Source of the DNA: CAWIMX01 sp963792785
Lineage (GTDB): Bacteria > Acidobacteriota > Vicinamibacteria > Vicinamibacterales > CAVVIG01
Assembly: GCA_963792785.1 (NCBI GenBank)
Contig: CAWBXO010000001.1
Span: forward strand, 682,001 to 746,000
DNA: 64,000 bases
Direction of reading: 5' to 3'
The notes beneath the pieces were generated by a model. That model saw only the letters and a list, made by a program, of their open reading frames with translations, made no database searches and was not told the DNA's origin. The position numbers and the translations under genes were made by a program. Of this stretch, positions 38,194 to 48,149 are shown one piece after another (within the stretch, counting starts at the first letter, position 1; every line of letters begins with the position of its first letter).

Positions 38194-39256
38194 AGCCTTC
38201 TATCAGCGTGTCAGGACCGAGGGTCGCGGTCCGCCGCTCGGCGAGCGCGCCCGGCTCCACGAGCGACGGGTCGAACAGCGGCAGGCCGCCGGCGCCGATC
38301 CGGCGCGGCGACACGTACAGCCTCACAAAATCCACGAGGCCCTCGTCCCAGGCCGCGCGCTGAATCGTCGGCCCGCCCTCGAGGAGCAGCGATCCCACCC
38401 CCCACGTCGCGAGCCATTCGAGCGTCTCGCGCACCGTGCCGCGGGTCGCATGCACCTGCGCGCCGCGCGCCTCGAGTGCGCTTCTCACTTCTTCACGCTG
38501 CGCCGCGGCGGGGCTCGTGACGATGATGACAGGCCCGGCGCTGGCTGTCGAGAGGACGCGCGCGCCCGGCGGCGTGCGAAGCGACCGATCGAAGATGACG
38601 CGCAGCAGCGGCCGCGCGCGATACGCGCCACGCGCCGTGAGCCGCGGATCGTCCGCCAGGACGGTGCCCACGCCGACGCCGATCGCGTCGATCTCGGCGC
38701 GCACGCGGTGCGCATGGCGGTCGGCGGCGGCCGAGGTGATCGTGGTCCGGCGCCCCGGGGCCTCCGCCACCATGCCGTCGGCGCTGACCGCCGCCTTCAG
38801 GACCACGTAGGGGCGGCGCTCCTCCATGAGCGAGAAGAACGCGGCGTTCAACCGGCGCGCTGGCGCGGCGCCCGCGCCGACCTCCACGACCACACCGTGC
38901 TCGCGCAGGTACGTGAAGCCGCGCCCGCGCACCCGGGGATTCGGATCTTCGACCGCGGCCACGACGCGCGAAATGCCCGCGTCGACGATGCGCTCGACGC
39001 AGGGGCCCGTGCGGCCCACATGGCAGCAGGGCTCGAGCGTGCAGTACAGCGTGGCGCCGCGGGCCGCCTCGCCGGCCGCCTCGAGCGCGTTCACCTCGGC
39101 GTGCGGTCGCCCGGCCTGTTCGTGAAAGCCGCCGCCGGCGACGACCCCGTCGGGGGTGACCACGACGGCGCCGACCATCGGGTTCGGGCTCGTGCGCCCG
39201 CGTCCCCGCTCTGCGAGGAACAGGGCGCGCGCCATGAAGTCGGTCGCCTTCGCCAT
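38174..39256 (-). CDS. ribD: Bifunctional pyrimidine deaminase/reductase RibD
   Basis: N-terminal deaminase with the zinc site HAEVNALEAAGEAARGATLY and LEPCCHVGRTGPCVERI (HAE and PCxxxGxxPxC-like spacing), then the NADPH reductase domain with VLKAAVSADGMVAEAPG, DAIGVGVGTVLADDPRLTAR and GSLLLEGGPTIQRAAWDEGL. 360 residues. Together with RibE and RibBA it covers riboflavin synthesis except the lumazine synthase and phosphatase. Confidence 0.95.
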   Translation of the reverse strand: MAKATDFMARALFLAERGRGRTSPNPMVGAVVVTPDGVVAGGGFHEQAGRPHAEVNALEAAGEAARGATLYCTLEPCCHVGRTGPCVERIVDAGISRVVAAVEDPNPRVRGRGFTYLREHGVVVEVGAGAAPARRLNAAFFSLMEERRPYVVLKAAVSADGMVAEAPGRRTTITSAAADRHAHRVRAEIDAIGVGVGTVLADDPRLTARGAYRARPLLRVIFDRSLRTPPGARVLSTASAGPVIIVTSPAAAQREEVRSALEARGAQVHATRGTVRETLEWLATWGVGSLLLEGGPTIQRAAWDEGLVDFVRLYVSPRRIGAGGLPLFDPSLVEPGALAERRTATLGPDTLIEGYVHRTR

Positions 39257-39266
39257 CCCGCTTCGC

Positions 39267-40199
39267 TCACCACCGCTGCTCGAAGAGGCCGTTCACGTAT
39301 TCGTCGGCGTCGAACGGCACGAGGTCGTCCAGCCCCTCGCCCACACCGACGTACCGGATCGGCAGCTTCAGATCGTTGGCGATCGCCACCGCCACGCCGC
39401 CCTTCGCCGTGCCGTCCAGCTTCGTGAGGACGATGCCGTCCACCCCGGCGGCCGCCATGAACTCGCGAGCCTGCGTCACGCCGTTCTGGCCGACGGTGGC
39501 GTCGAGCACCAGGAGCACTTCGTGCGGGGCGCCCTCGACCTCGCGCGCCGCGATCCGGCGGATCTTCTCGAGTTCGGTCATCAGATTCACGCGCGTGTGG
39601 AGCCGCCCGGCCGTGTCGACGAGCACCGTCGTGCACTGCTTTGCCTTCGCCGAGGCGATCGCGTCGTAGACCACGGCGGCGGGATCCGCGCCGTCGCGCG
39701 CGCGGACGATGTCGACGTGCGCGCGCCCGGCCCAGATCTCGAGCTGCTCGACCGCGGCGGCGCGGAACGTGTCGGCCGCGCAGACGAGCGGGCGCTCGCC
39801 GCCGGCCGCCAGGAGCTTCGCCAGCTTGCCGACGGTGGTGGTCTTCCCGGTGCCGTTCACGCCGACGATGAGGATCACGCGCGGCCGGGTGGCGGCGGCC
39901 GCCCGGTGCTCGACGCCCGCGAAGACGGCACGCAGCTCGTCCTTCACGAGATCGCGCAGGCCCACGCCGCGCCGCGACTGCTGTCTGACGGCCGCGATCA
40001 CGCGCTCGGTAGCCGGAACGCCGAGGTCCGCCGAGATGAGCAGCTCCTCGAGCGCCTCGATCGTCTCCACGGCGATCGGCTGGCTTCGCGCCGCCGGCTC
40101 GTCGGCGCGCCGCGCGATCTCGTCGAACCGGTCGACCAACTGCCTGGTGGTCCGCGAGAGGCCCTCGCGGATCCGGCCGAGGAAGCCCATCGGGGTCAT
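39267..40199 (-). CDS. ftsY: Signal recognition particle receptor FtsY
   Basis: Membrane-bound GTPase that receives Ffh-ribosome complexes. Short N-terminus without the long acidic A domain of E. coli, N domain (about 5-90), G domain with RVILIVGVNGTGKTTTVGKL, CAADTFRAAAVEQLEIW, TVLVDTAGRLHTRVNLMTEL, LTKLDGTAKGGVAVAIAND and IRYVGVGEGLDDLVPFDADE. 310 residues. ATG 40199 overlaps the gpsA stop (ATGA); a second ATG at 40190 is possible. Confidence 0.96.
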   Translation of the reverse strand: MTPMGFLGRIREGLSRTTRQLVDRFDEIARRADEPAARSQPIAVETIEALEELLISADLGVPATERVIAAVRQQSRRGVGLRDLVKDELRAVFAGVEHRAAAATRPRVILIVGVNGTGKTTTVGKLAKLLAAGGERPLVCAADTFRAAAVEQLEIWAGRAHVDIVRARDGADPAAVVYDAIASAKAKQCTTVLVDTAGRLHTRVNLMTELEKIRRIAAREVEGAPHEVLLVLDATVGQNGVTQAREFMAAAGVDGIVLTKLDGTAKGGVAVAIANDLKLPIRYVGVGEGLDDLVPFDADEYVNGLFEQRW

Positions 40200-41200
40200 A
40201 CCGTCTCGGCTTCCGCGCGCTGGCGCCGCAGCATCAGGGCGTCGACGCCGGCACGCACGTCCATCCGGCCGGCCAGGACCTCGTTCATCTGCGCGGCGAT
40301 CGGCAGCTCCACGCCGTGCCGCTCGCCGAGCGCCAGGATGGCGCCCGTCGTGCGGACGCCCTCGGCGATCATCTTCATGCCCTTCACGATGTCGGCCACG
40401 CTGCGGCCGCGCGCCAGCTCGATCCCGACGTAGCGGTTGCGGCTGAGCGCGCCCGTGCACGTCAGCACGAGATCACCCAACCCGCTCAGGCCGCTGAGCG
40501 TCTCCCGGCTCCCGCCCGCCGCGCAGGCCAGCCGCGTGATCTCGGCGAGCCCCCGCGTGATGAGCGCCGCCAACGCGTTGTGCCCGAGGCCGAGCCCCTC
40601 GACCACGCCCGCCGCGATCGCGATCACGTTCTTGCTCGCACCGCCCAGCTCGACGCCGATCACATCGGCGCTCGCATACAGCCGGAACGCCGCGCCGCGA
40701 AACTCCTCCTGCACGATCTCGGCGGCGCCGGCGTGCTCCGACGCCACGAGCACCGCGGTCGGCAGCCCGGCGGCCACCTCCGAGGCGAAGGTCGGGCCCG
40801 AAAGCACCACCACGCGCGCGCCCCCCCGCGTCTCGGCCGCAATCACTTCCGACATGCGCAGCAGGCTGTCCGCCTCCAGCCCTTTCGTGGCGCTCACGAT
40901 CGTGGCGCGCGGCCGCAGGTGCGGCGCGGCCGCCCGCATCACTGCGCGGCAGCCGTGCGAGGGAATGGCGGAGACCACGAGTTCGGCGTCCGCAAGCACG
41001 CGCTCGAGCGAGGCCGACGCCGTGACGCTGTCGGGCAGCACGACGCCCGGGAGGTATCCGCCGTTCTCGCGCTGCTCCTGGATCGCGGCGGCGAGCGCGC
41101 TGTCGCGCGCCCAGAGCTGCACGTCGTGGCCGACGCGGCCGAGATGCGCGGCGAGCGCCGTGCCCCAGCTGCCCGCCCCGAGGACCGCCACCTTCCGCAC
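40196..41200 (-). CDS. gpsA: Glycerol-3-phosphate dehydrogenase [NAD(P)+]
   Basis: Makes sn-glycerol 3-phosphate for phospholipids. Visible: KVAVLGAGSWGTALAAHLGR (dinucleotide fold), VVSAIPSHGCRAVMRAAAPH, VSATKGLEADSLLRMSEVIA, VLSGPTFASEVAAGLPTAVL, GVELGGASKNVIAIAAGVVE (catalytic Lys), ALITRGLAEITRLACAAGG and SGLGDLVLTCTGALSRNRYV. 334 residues. GTG start shares one base with the plsY stop (TAGTG). Confidence 0.96.
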   Translation of the reverse strand: MRKVAVLGAGSWGTALAAHLGRVGHDVQLWARDSALAAAIQEQRENGGYLPGVVLPDSVTASASLERVLADAELVVSAIPSHGCRAVMRAAAPHLRPRATIVSATKGLEADSLLRMSEVIAAETRGGARVVVLSGPTFASEVAAGLPTAVLVASEHAGAAEIVQEEFRGAAFRLYASADVIGVELGGASKNVIAIAAGVVEGLGLGHNALAALITRGLAEITRLACAAGGSRETLSGLSGLGDLVLTCTGALSRNRYVGIELARGRSVADIVKGMKMIAEGVRTTGAILALGERHGVELPIAAQMNEVLAGRMDVRAGVDALMLRRQRAEAETV

Positions 41201-41802
41201 TAGGCACTCACCCGGGGCTCGGGGCCCCTGCTGATCCGCCGCTCGGTGCCGGCTTTCAGCCGCATCAGGTTCGATCGATGCCGGAACGCGATCAGGATGC
41301 ACGCGGCGGACGCGGCCGCGACCACGGGCGCGGGGCTGCCCATCGCATACGCGATTGGCGGCAGCGCGATCGACGCGAGCACCGATCCGAGGGAGATGTA
41401 CCGCGTGATCCACACCGTGGCGATGAAGAGGCCGACGACCGGCGCCATCGCCAGCGGGGTCAGGATCGAGAAGACGCCGCACGCCGTCGCGACGCCCTTG
41501 CCGCCGCGGAAGTGCAGCCACACGGGGTACACGTGGCCCACGATCGCCGCCACGCCGGCGGCCGCCGACGCGCCGGTCCCGCCCAGGCGCTCGGCCAGCA
41601 CCACGCTCGCCGCGCCCTTCGCGACGTCGAGGATCGCGACCGCCACCCCGGCCCGCATCCCGGAGGCGCGCGCGACGTTGGCCGCGCCCAGGTTGCCGCT
41701 GCCCACCAGGCGCAGGTCACCCCCGCCCCAGCGCCGCGAGAGCAGCAGCGCGAAAGGCACGGATCCAATCAGATACGCGCAGACGACGAGAATCACTGGC
41801 AT
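41200..41802 (-). CDS. plsY: Acyl-phosphate glycerol-3-phosphate acyltransferase PlsY
   Basis: Integral membrane enzyme of the PlsX/PlsY route: transfers acyl from acyl-phosphate to G3P. Family signatures: AYLIGSVPFALLLSRRWGGG, LRLVGSGNLGAANVARASGM, GHVYPVWLHFRGGKGVATAC and SLGSVLASIALPPIAYAMG. About five transmembrane segments in 200 residues. It lies next to gpsA, which makes its acceptor substrate. Confidence 0.95.
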   Translation of the reverse strand: MPVILVVCAYLIGSVPFALLLSRRWGGGDLRLVGSGNLGAANVARASGMRAGVAVAILDVAKGAASVVLAERLGGTGASAAAGVAAIVGHVYPVWLHFRGGKGVATACGVFSILTPLAMAPVVGLFIATVWITRYISLGSVLASIALPPIAYAMGSPAPVVAAASAACILIAFRHRSNLMRLKAGTERRISRGPEPRVSA

Positions 41803-41824
41803 GAAGCGTCCCGGCGAGCTCTCG

Positions 41825-43090
41825 TTAGTGTATCCGGGATGCCGGGGACAGGAGCATCAGCCGCACCATGTTCAAGGCCGTCTGTGCGGCCTGGAACTTC
41901 ACCTGTTCGCGCAATCCGATCAGACGGACCGTCCGGACCAGCGTCTCGCCCGGCCCGGCGACCGCGAGCGCGACCGTGCCGACGGGCTTCTCCGGCGTGC
42001 CGCCGCCGGGCCCCGCGATCCCCGTGATCCCGACGCCCACCTCCGTGCGCGACCGGCCGCGGATGCCCTCGGCCATCGCGCGCGCCACCGGCTCGCTCAC
42101 GGCGCCGTGCGCGGCGATGAGCTCAGGCGGCACCCCCGCCAGCTCGGTCTTCGCCTCGTTGCTGTAGCACACCACCGCCCGATCGACGTATGCCGAGCTG
42201 CCGGGCACGTCGGTCAGCCGCGACGTCATCAGCCCACCGGTGCACGACTCGGCCACGGCGATCCGCCAGCCACGAGCGGCGAGCAGCGCGCCGACCACCG
42301 CCTCGAGGGACTGGCCGTCGACCGAGTAGACCGACGGACCGAGGGCTGCGCGCAGCTCGGCGATCGCCGGCTCGAGGATCGCGTCGGCCGCCGCCCGATC
42401 CACGGCCCGCGCCGTCAGGTGCAGCTCGATCTGCCCGAACACCGCCAGGATGGTCGTCGAGATCGGGGTCGCGCCGGTCAGCCACGGCCCGTAGATCGGC
42501 TGCGCCACGGCGTCGACGTCCGATTCCGCCCGGCCCGTGATCTTCAACACGCGGCGGAACAGGGGACGGATGCCGCTGCGCGCCGCGAGCCGCTCGGCGA
42601 CGACGCGCTCGAGCATCGGACGCATCTCGCGCGGCGGCCCGGGCAGGAGCAGCATGGCGCGCGGGCCGACGGTGAGCCACAGGCCCGGCGCGGTGCCGTT
42701 CCGGTTCTCGATGACGTCGGCGCCGCGCGGCACGAGGCCCTGGCGCCGGTTGATCTCGGCCATCTGGAGGCCGCGGCTCGCGAACCGCGCGCGCAGGCGC
42801 TCCACGATCGCCGCGTCCTCGTCGAGCGGCACGTCGAGCGCGCGAGCGACCGCCTGCCGGGTGATGTCGTCCTCGGTCGGTCCCAGGCCCCCGGTGAGCA
42901 CGATGAGGTCCGCCCACGCGAGCCAGTCGCCGACGACGCGCGCCAGCTCGTCCACGTCGTCGCCCACGACCACCTTGCGGCGGACGTCGTAGCCGACCTC
43001 GTTCAAGATGGCCGTGATGGTGAGGGAGTTCGTGTCGGTGCGGAACGGCGTGAGCAGCTCACTGCCGACCGCGATGATGCCGGCGATCAT
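41825..43090 (-). CDS. cinA: CinA family: NMN deamidase / ADP-ribose pyrophosphatase
   Basis: N-terminal molybdopterin-binding-like COG1058 domain (IIAVGSELLTPFRTDTNSLT, LIVLTGGLGPTEDDITRQAV, LLLPGPPREMRPMLERVV) and C-terminal NMN amidohydrolase domain (RIAVAESCTGGLMTSRLTDV with the nucleophile Ser, AVVCYSNEAKTELAGVPPEL, VGITGIAGPGGGTPEKPVGT). 421 residues, full length. ATG 43090 sits 6 nt behind an AATAAT. The longer upstream frame runs into the repeat tract and is rejected. Normally next to pgpA; here 519 bp of repeats and an IS relic separate them. Confidence 0.95.
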   Translation of the reverse strand: MIAGIIAVGSELLTPFRTDTNSLTITAILNEVGYDVRRKVVVGDDVDELARVVGDWLAWADLIVLTGGLGPTEDDITRQAVARALDVPLDEDAAIVERLRARFASRGLQMAEINRRQGLVPRGADVIENRNGTAPGLWLTVGPRAMLLLPGPPREMRPMLERVVAERLAARSGIRPLFRRVLKITGRAESDVDAVAQPIYGPWLTGATPISTTILAVFGQIELHLTARAVDRAAADAILEPAIAELRAALGPSVYSVDGQSLEAVVGALLAARGWRIAVAESCTGGLMTSRLTDVPGSSAYVDRAVVCYSNEAKTELAGVPPELIAAHGAVSEPVARAMAEGIRGRSRTEVGVGITGIAGPGGGTPEKPVGTVALAVAGPGETLVRTVRLIGLREQVKFQAAQTALNMVRLMLLSPASRIH

Positions 43091-43110
43091 TACCGCATTA
43101 TTGCCGAACG

Positions 43111-43167
43111 AATTTGGGAATTGGGTGATTTGGGAATTGGGTAATTTGGGTGATTTGGGTGATTTGA
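43111..43167. repeat. AATTTGGG/GTGATTTGGG stutter repeat, left of IS relic
   Basis: Units AATTTGGG, AATTGGGTG, ATTTGGGAATTGGGT, AATTTGGGTG and ATTTGGGTG follow one another. The tract is markedly AT-richer than the genes around it. The same word family returns in opposite orientation at 43576-43626. Confidence 0.75.
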
Positions 43168-43306
43168 CGAAGGGACCTGCGATTTCGGTTTCGATCCGTT
43201 CTGTCCGAGGTGCAGTCGCCTCACGTGCCTCACGTGAGTCGACCCACAGTGCGCCCGCCGCCGCCGGCGTTCGATCCTGCAAGCTGCGATGCGCGAGGCC
43301 TCACAG

Positions 43307-43486
43307 CTATTCTCGGGCGATCTCCTGGACGATGTGGCGGTCGAGGGTCAGGTCCGCCACGACCTGCTTCAGCGTGCTGTTTTCGTGGCGCAGCGACCGG
43401 AGCTCGCGCAGCTCGGACAGGCCGAGCCCCGCGAACTGCTTTCTCCAGCGGTAGAACGTCCGCGCGCGGACGCCGAGCCGGCCTGC
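43307..43486 (-). pseudogene. IS3-family transposase OrfA fragment
   Basis: Translating the minus strand gives about 60 residues: AGRLGVRARTFYRWRKQFAG, LGLSELRELRSLRHENSTLK, QVVADLTLDRHIVQEIARE, then TAG at 43307-43309. This is the C-terminal half of an IS3-type OrfA: helix-turn-helix recognition part (TFYRWRKQ), then the leucine zipper and the VADLTLD motif. The frame is closed upstream by TAA at about 43489, so the start is gone, and no OrfB or terminal repeats are visible. A relic, not a working element. The rest of the 43091-43609 gap shows no gene. Confidence 0.8.
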
Positions 43487-43575
43487 TTAGGAAATCACAG
43501 ATCGTTTCGTTTTCACCTTTCCGCTGTACCGATTTGCGGGGTTTGGGTCAGTGGCGCGGGCGCAGCTCGATACCG

Positions 43576-43626
43576 CATCACCACATCACCAAATTAGTCA
43601 CTTACCAAATTAACCACTCACCAAAT
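43576..43626. repeat. CACCAAATT stutter repeat, right of IS relic
   Basis: Units CATCACCACATCACCAAATT, AGTCACTTACCAAATT and AACCACTCACCAAAT are the reverse complement class of the left tract (AATTTGGTG words). The tract ends inside the last codons of pgpA. Together the two tracts form loose inverted repeats around the IS3 relic. Confidence 0.65.
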
Positions 43627-44068
43627 GCACGATCACCCGGCCCGCGCGGAGGGCGAGGTTGGCGTAGATTCCGGCCATGACGTCGTCGGCCATCACGCCC
43701 AGGCCGCCGTGGAGCGCCTCGAGGCGGTTCGCCGGATAGGGCTTCACGATGTCGGCCGCGCGAAACAGGAGGAAGCCCGCCAGCGCGCCGCCCCACCCCA
43801 CCGGGTTGAGCAGCAGGGTGACGAGCATGCCGATGACCTCGTCGAGGACCACTTGACCGGGATCGGTCTTGCCGAAGTGGCGCTCGGCGACATTGCCCGC
43901 CCACGATCCGATCACGAACAGCCCGACGATGACGGCGAGGTGAATCGGCGTGGAGGCCGGGAGGAGCCACCAGAGGACGAGGCCCGCCGCCGAGCCGAAC
44001 GTGCCCGGCGCGAAGCCGACATAGCCGACACCGAACACGGTGGACAGGGCGAGGGCGAGTCGTGTCAT
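43610..44068 (-). CDS. pgpA: Phosphatidylglycerophosphatase A
   Basis: Membrane phosphatase that turns PGP into phosphatidylglycerol. Visible: GVGYVGFAPGTFGSAAGLVL, GSWAGNVAERHFGKTDPGQV, VLDEVIGMLVTLLLNPVGWG (the DE-E site) and FRAADIVKPYPANRLEALHG, then GGLGVMADDVMAGIYANLAL, all diagnostic of PgpA. 152 residues. The last codons run into the right repeat tract, so the C-terminus (VIVHLVSG) may have been altered by it. Confidence 0.93.
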   Translation of the reverse strand: MTRLALALSTVFGVGYVGFAPGTFGSAAGLVLWWLLPASTPIHLAVIVGLFVIGSWAGNVAERHFGKTDPGQVVLDEVIGMLVTLLLNPVGWGGALAGFLLFRAADIVKPYPANRLEALHGGLGVMADDVMAGIYANLALRAGRVIVHLVSG

Positions 44069-44087
44069 CCGGAACGGGCCGTGGCGA

Positions 44088-44933
44088 TCAGGCGCGGACC
44101 ACTCGCGTGCCCGCGAAGCGATCGTGGAGGCCGCGGTGGTCGCGTCCGGGGAACGCGGTCAGGAACCCGAGGCCGGCCGGCACCGCGAGCGCCACCCAGA
44201 TCGCCGTCCGCACGAGCGCATGGGCGATGTCGAGAACGGGGAACTCGCCGTCGGACACGACGCGAATGCCCATGGCCATCTTGCCAAGCGTCTGCCCGCC
44301 CGCGTTGAAGGCGACGAGATAGCCGAGGTTCTGCACCAGGAGGAAGGCCGCGAGCGGCGCTTTCGGCACCAGCGCGAGGTCCTCGAGCGCGATGCCACAG
44401 ACCTGCAGCGTGAAGTACACCACGGCGAGATCCACGGCCGCGAGGATCGCCAGGTCGATGCACACGGCGCCGAATCGGGCGCCGAGGCCGGCCGCCGCCT
44501 GATCCGCGTCGTGGAAGGCGGCCGGCAACGGCCTCGCCACATCCGGGGCGATCGGCGGCGGAGGCGCCGCGCCAGCCGTCCTGTCCTCGAACGGGAAGTC
44601 GAGGGACGCCGGCCTGGGCGGCGTGCGCAGGCGCGGCACCTCCGGCGTCGAGCGGCGCACGGCCAGCGGTGCCCTCGGCGGCGACGGCCGGGTGATGAGG
44701 GGCTCGTCGCTTTCGAACAGGGGCAGTTCGGACGCGGTCGGCGGTGCCGGAGCGGCGACGCGCGTCAGGGTGATCTCGGGCAGCGCGAAATCTTCAGGGT
44801 CGGGCGTGGCCGAGAGCGACTTGATCGACAGCTCCGGCTCGACGCCGACAGGGGTCAGCGAGAAATCGTAGCCGCAATTGCGGCAGCGCTCGACGTGCTC
44901 GAACCCGAGATAGCCGCATTTGGGGCACTTCAT
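44088..44933 (-). CDS. Zinc-ribbon plus RDD-family membrane protein
   Basis: 281 residues. N-terminal zinc ribbon with cysteines at 3, 6, 17 and 20 (MKCPKCGYLGFEHVERCRNC), a long disordered Pro/Ala/Arg linker (about 30-145), then an RDD domain with three membrane helices: GLGARFGAVCIDLAILAAVD, FNAGGQTLGKMAMGIRVVSD (RDD hallmark) and DIAHALVRTAIWVALAVPAG. RDD proteins are thought to be transporters or Na+/H+ exchange-related; here the role is open. ATG overlaps the stop of the TPR gene (ATGA). Confidence 0.85.
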   Translation of the reverse strand: MKCPKCGYLGFEHVERCRNCGYDFSLTPVGVEPELSIKSLSATPDPEDFALPEITLTRVAAPAPPTASELPLFESDEPLITRPSPPRAPLAVRRSTPEVPRLRTPPRPASLDFPFEDRTAGAAPPPPIAPDVARPLPAAFHDADQAAAGLGARFGAVCIDLAILAAVDLAVVYFTLQVCGIALEDLALVPKAPLAAFLLVQNLGYLVAFNAGGQTLGKMAMGIRVVSDGEFPVLDIAHALVRTAIWVALAVPAGLGFLTAFPGRDHRGLHDRFAGTRVVRA

Positions 44934-45805
44934 CGATCGGGGGTCTCCTCGGGGGCCGCGCTCACGGTCCCCGATCGCGCCGGGGGCGCGGCAAGCGCGA
45001 GCAGTTCACGTTGGAGCTGGATGCGCAGCCGATCCGCGTCGGCGTGCTCCGCGTCGGTGAGGCGGATGCGATCGAGGGCCGCGAGGGCGTCGTGGAGCCG
45101 GCCGTCTGCGGCCAGCGCTTCAGCGCGCGCGAGCACCATCTCGCCGCGGCGCGGCACCGGCAGCTCCACGGCGCTGGCCGCTCGGTCCAGCGCGGCGGGC
45201 GCGTTCGGACTGCCCAGCATCAGCAGCGTCGGCCAGCGCCAGCCGGCCCAGGTCGCCGCGACGGCCCCCGCCGCGACGGCGGCGACGAGCAGGAGCACGG
45301 CGACAGCCGCGCGACCCGCCCGGCGGCGAGGCGGCGCGGCCAGGACCGGCGCGGGCGAGGCCGCGCGGCGGACCGCTTCCCGTCGCGCCGGATCCGCAGG
45401 CGCCGCGGGCAGCGGCGTCTCGGCGCGCTCGATCCGATCCAGGCGATCCAGTACCGTGAACGCCTCGTCGGCGGGCGCGCCTTCGTCGATGGCGGTGCGC
45501 AGCAGGCGACGGGCCGACTCGCCGTCTCCACGCTGGAACGCGGCCATACCGTCCTGCAGCATTTCTTCGGAGCGCCGCTGGCGCTCGGCGAGCGCGCTGC
45601 GCGCGCGTTCGATGTACGCGCGCGCGCGGGCGTGATTCCGATCGAGGAATAACGCGCGCGTCCAGACGTTGATCGCCTGCTCGTATTGGGCGCAGAAGTA
45701 GTGATCGAGGCCGGTGAGCAGCAGCTGCTCAATCTTCGCGTCGCGATCGCCGGCCGACCCGGCGTCGAGCGCGTGGGAGCCGTCAGTGCGATACGGATCG
45801 GACAT
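44930..45805 (-). CDS. TPR-like protein with one transmembrane helix
   Basis: 291 residues. N-terminal TPR-like pairs (about 18-100: LDHYFCAQYEQAINVWTRAL, ARARAYIERARSALAERQRR, MAAFQRGDGESARRLLRTAI), a basic linker, one transmembrane helix (about 168-188, VAVLLLVAAVAAGAVAATW), and a C-terminal helical pair with MVLARAEALAADGRLHDALA. FinV-style or FimV-like scaffolds have similar layouts, but no LysM is seen. ATG 45805 is preferred over TTG 45808. A TATAAT lies 13 nt upstream on this strand. Confidence 0.8.
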   Translation of the reverse strand: MSDPYRTDGSHALDAGSAGDRDAKIEQLLLTGLDHYFCAQYEQAINVWTRALFLDRNHARARAYIERARSALAERQRRSEEMLQDGMAAFQRGDGESARRLLRTAIDEGAPADEAFTVLDRLDRIERAETPLPAAPADPARREAVRRAASPAPVLAAPPRRRAGRAAVAVLLLVAAVAAGAVAATWAGWRWPTLLMLGSPNAPAALDRAASAVELPVPRRGEMVLARAEALAADGRLHDALAALDRIRLTDAEHADADRLRIQLQRELLALAAPPARSGTVSAAPEETPDR

Positions 45806-45818
45806 CAAAAACGCGGCA

Positions 45819-45824
45819 ATTATA
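45819..45824 (-). promoter_or_regulatory. -10 element of the TPR-RDD-pgpA transcript
   Basis: TATAAT on the minus strand, 13 nt before the ATG at 45805. It is back to back with the plus-strand -10 of the formimidoyltransferase gene in a 51-bp divergent spacer. Confidence 0.5.
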
Positions 45825-45842
45825 ACACCGCGCTTTCACGAG

Positions 45843-45848
45843 TACAAT
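45843..45848 (+). promoter_or_regulatory. -10 element implying leaderless formimidoyltransferase mRNA
   Basis: TACAAT ends 8 nt before the GTG at 45857, and no Shine-Dalgarno lies between. Confidence 0.5.
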
Positions 45849-45856
45849 CCCCTTCC

Positions 45857-46752
45857 GTGACGGTCGAGTGCGTACCCAACGCCAGCGAGGGGCGCCGCGC
45901 TTCGGTCGTCGACGCGCTGACCGCCGCCATCTCCCGCACCGCCGGCGTCCGCCTGCTCGACGCCTCCGCCGACGCCGCGCACAACCGATCGGTCTTCACC
46001 TTCGTCGGCGCGCCAGACGCCCTCGAGGCCGCCGTCCTCGCCCTCGCCGCCCGCGCGATCGACACGATCGATCTGACGACGCACCGCGGCGTCCATCCCC
46101 GGATCGGCGCGCTCGACGTCGTCCCCTTCGTGCCCCTCGCCGGCGCGGGCCTGCCGGACGCCGTGGCCCTGGCCCGGCGCGTCGGGTCGGCCCTCGCCGA
46201 GCGGTTCGACCTCCCGGTCTTCCTGTACGAGGCCGCCGCCACCCGCGAGTCGCGCCGCCCCCTCGAGCGCATCCGGCACGGCGGGCTCGACGGGCTCCGG
46301 GCCCGGCTGGCCGATCCCGACTGGGCGCCGGACTTCGGGCCGCGCGTCCTGCACCCCACGGCGGGCGCCTGCGCCGTGGGCGCGCGCGGGATCCTGATCG
46401 CCTTCAACGTGAACCTGGCCACACCGCGGCTGGACATCGCCTCGCGGATCGCGCGCGCAATCCGAGAGAGCGGCGGCGGCCTGCCCGCCGTGAAGGCCAT
46501 GGGCGTGCCGCTGGCTGGAGGCGAGATCGTCCAGGTGTCGATGAACCTGACCGACTACACGCGGACGTCGATGGCCGACGTGTTCACGGCGATCACGCGC
46601 GAGGCGGCGCGCGACGGCGTGGACGTCCTCGAGAGCGAGCTCATCGGCCTCGCCCCCCGCGCCGCCTTCGGCGGCGCGTCGCCCGCCGACCTGCGCCTTC
46701 GCGACGTCACCGAGGACAAGATTCTGGAGAACCGGGTCGGAGAACTGAGGCG

Positions 46753-46756
<4 letters not shown>
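45857..46756 (+). CDS. ftcD: Glutamate formimidoyltransferase (FtcD N-terminal type)
   Basis: Transfers the formimino group from formiminoglutamate to tetrahydrofolate in histidine breakdown. Visible: ECVPNASEGRRASVVDALT, HNRSVFTFVGAPDALEAAVL, DLTTHRGVHPRIGALDVVPF (catalytic His region), VFLYEAAATRESRRPLERIR, GARGILIAFNVNLATPRLDI, VQVSMNLTDYTRTSMADVF and ESELIGLAPRAAF. 299 residues: transferase domain only, without the cyclodeaminase of mammalian FTCD. GTG start set by the -10 spacing. TAG shares CTAG with the convergent ntrX-like gene. No hut genes nearby. Confidence 0.93.
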
Positions 46757-48133
<1,377 letters not shown>

Positions 48134-48149
48134 GAATGCACTGTCCGGA

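Noticed and set aside
37545..39266. FMN riboswitch controlling the rib genes
   Set aside because: Gaps before ribBA, ribE and ribD are 19 bp, an overlap and 10 bp, too small for the aptamer, and the genes lie inside a longer transcript.
45819..45826. A second fully palindromic divergent -10 between the TPR gene and ftcD
   Set aside because: The plus strand reads TATAAC there and lies too far from the ftcD start; TACAAT at 45843 is better placed, so the two -10 boxes are separate.
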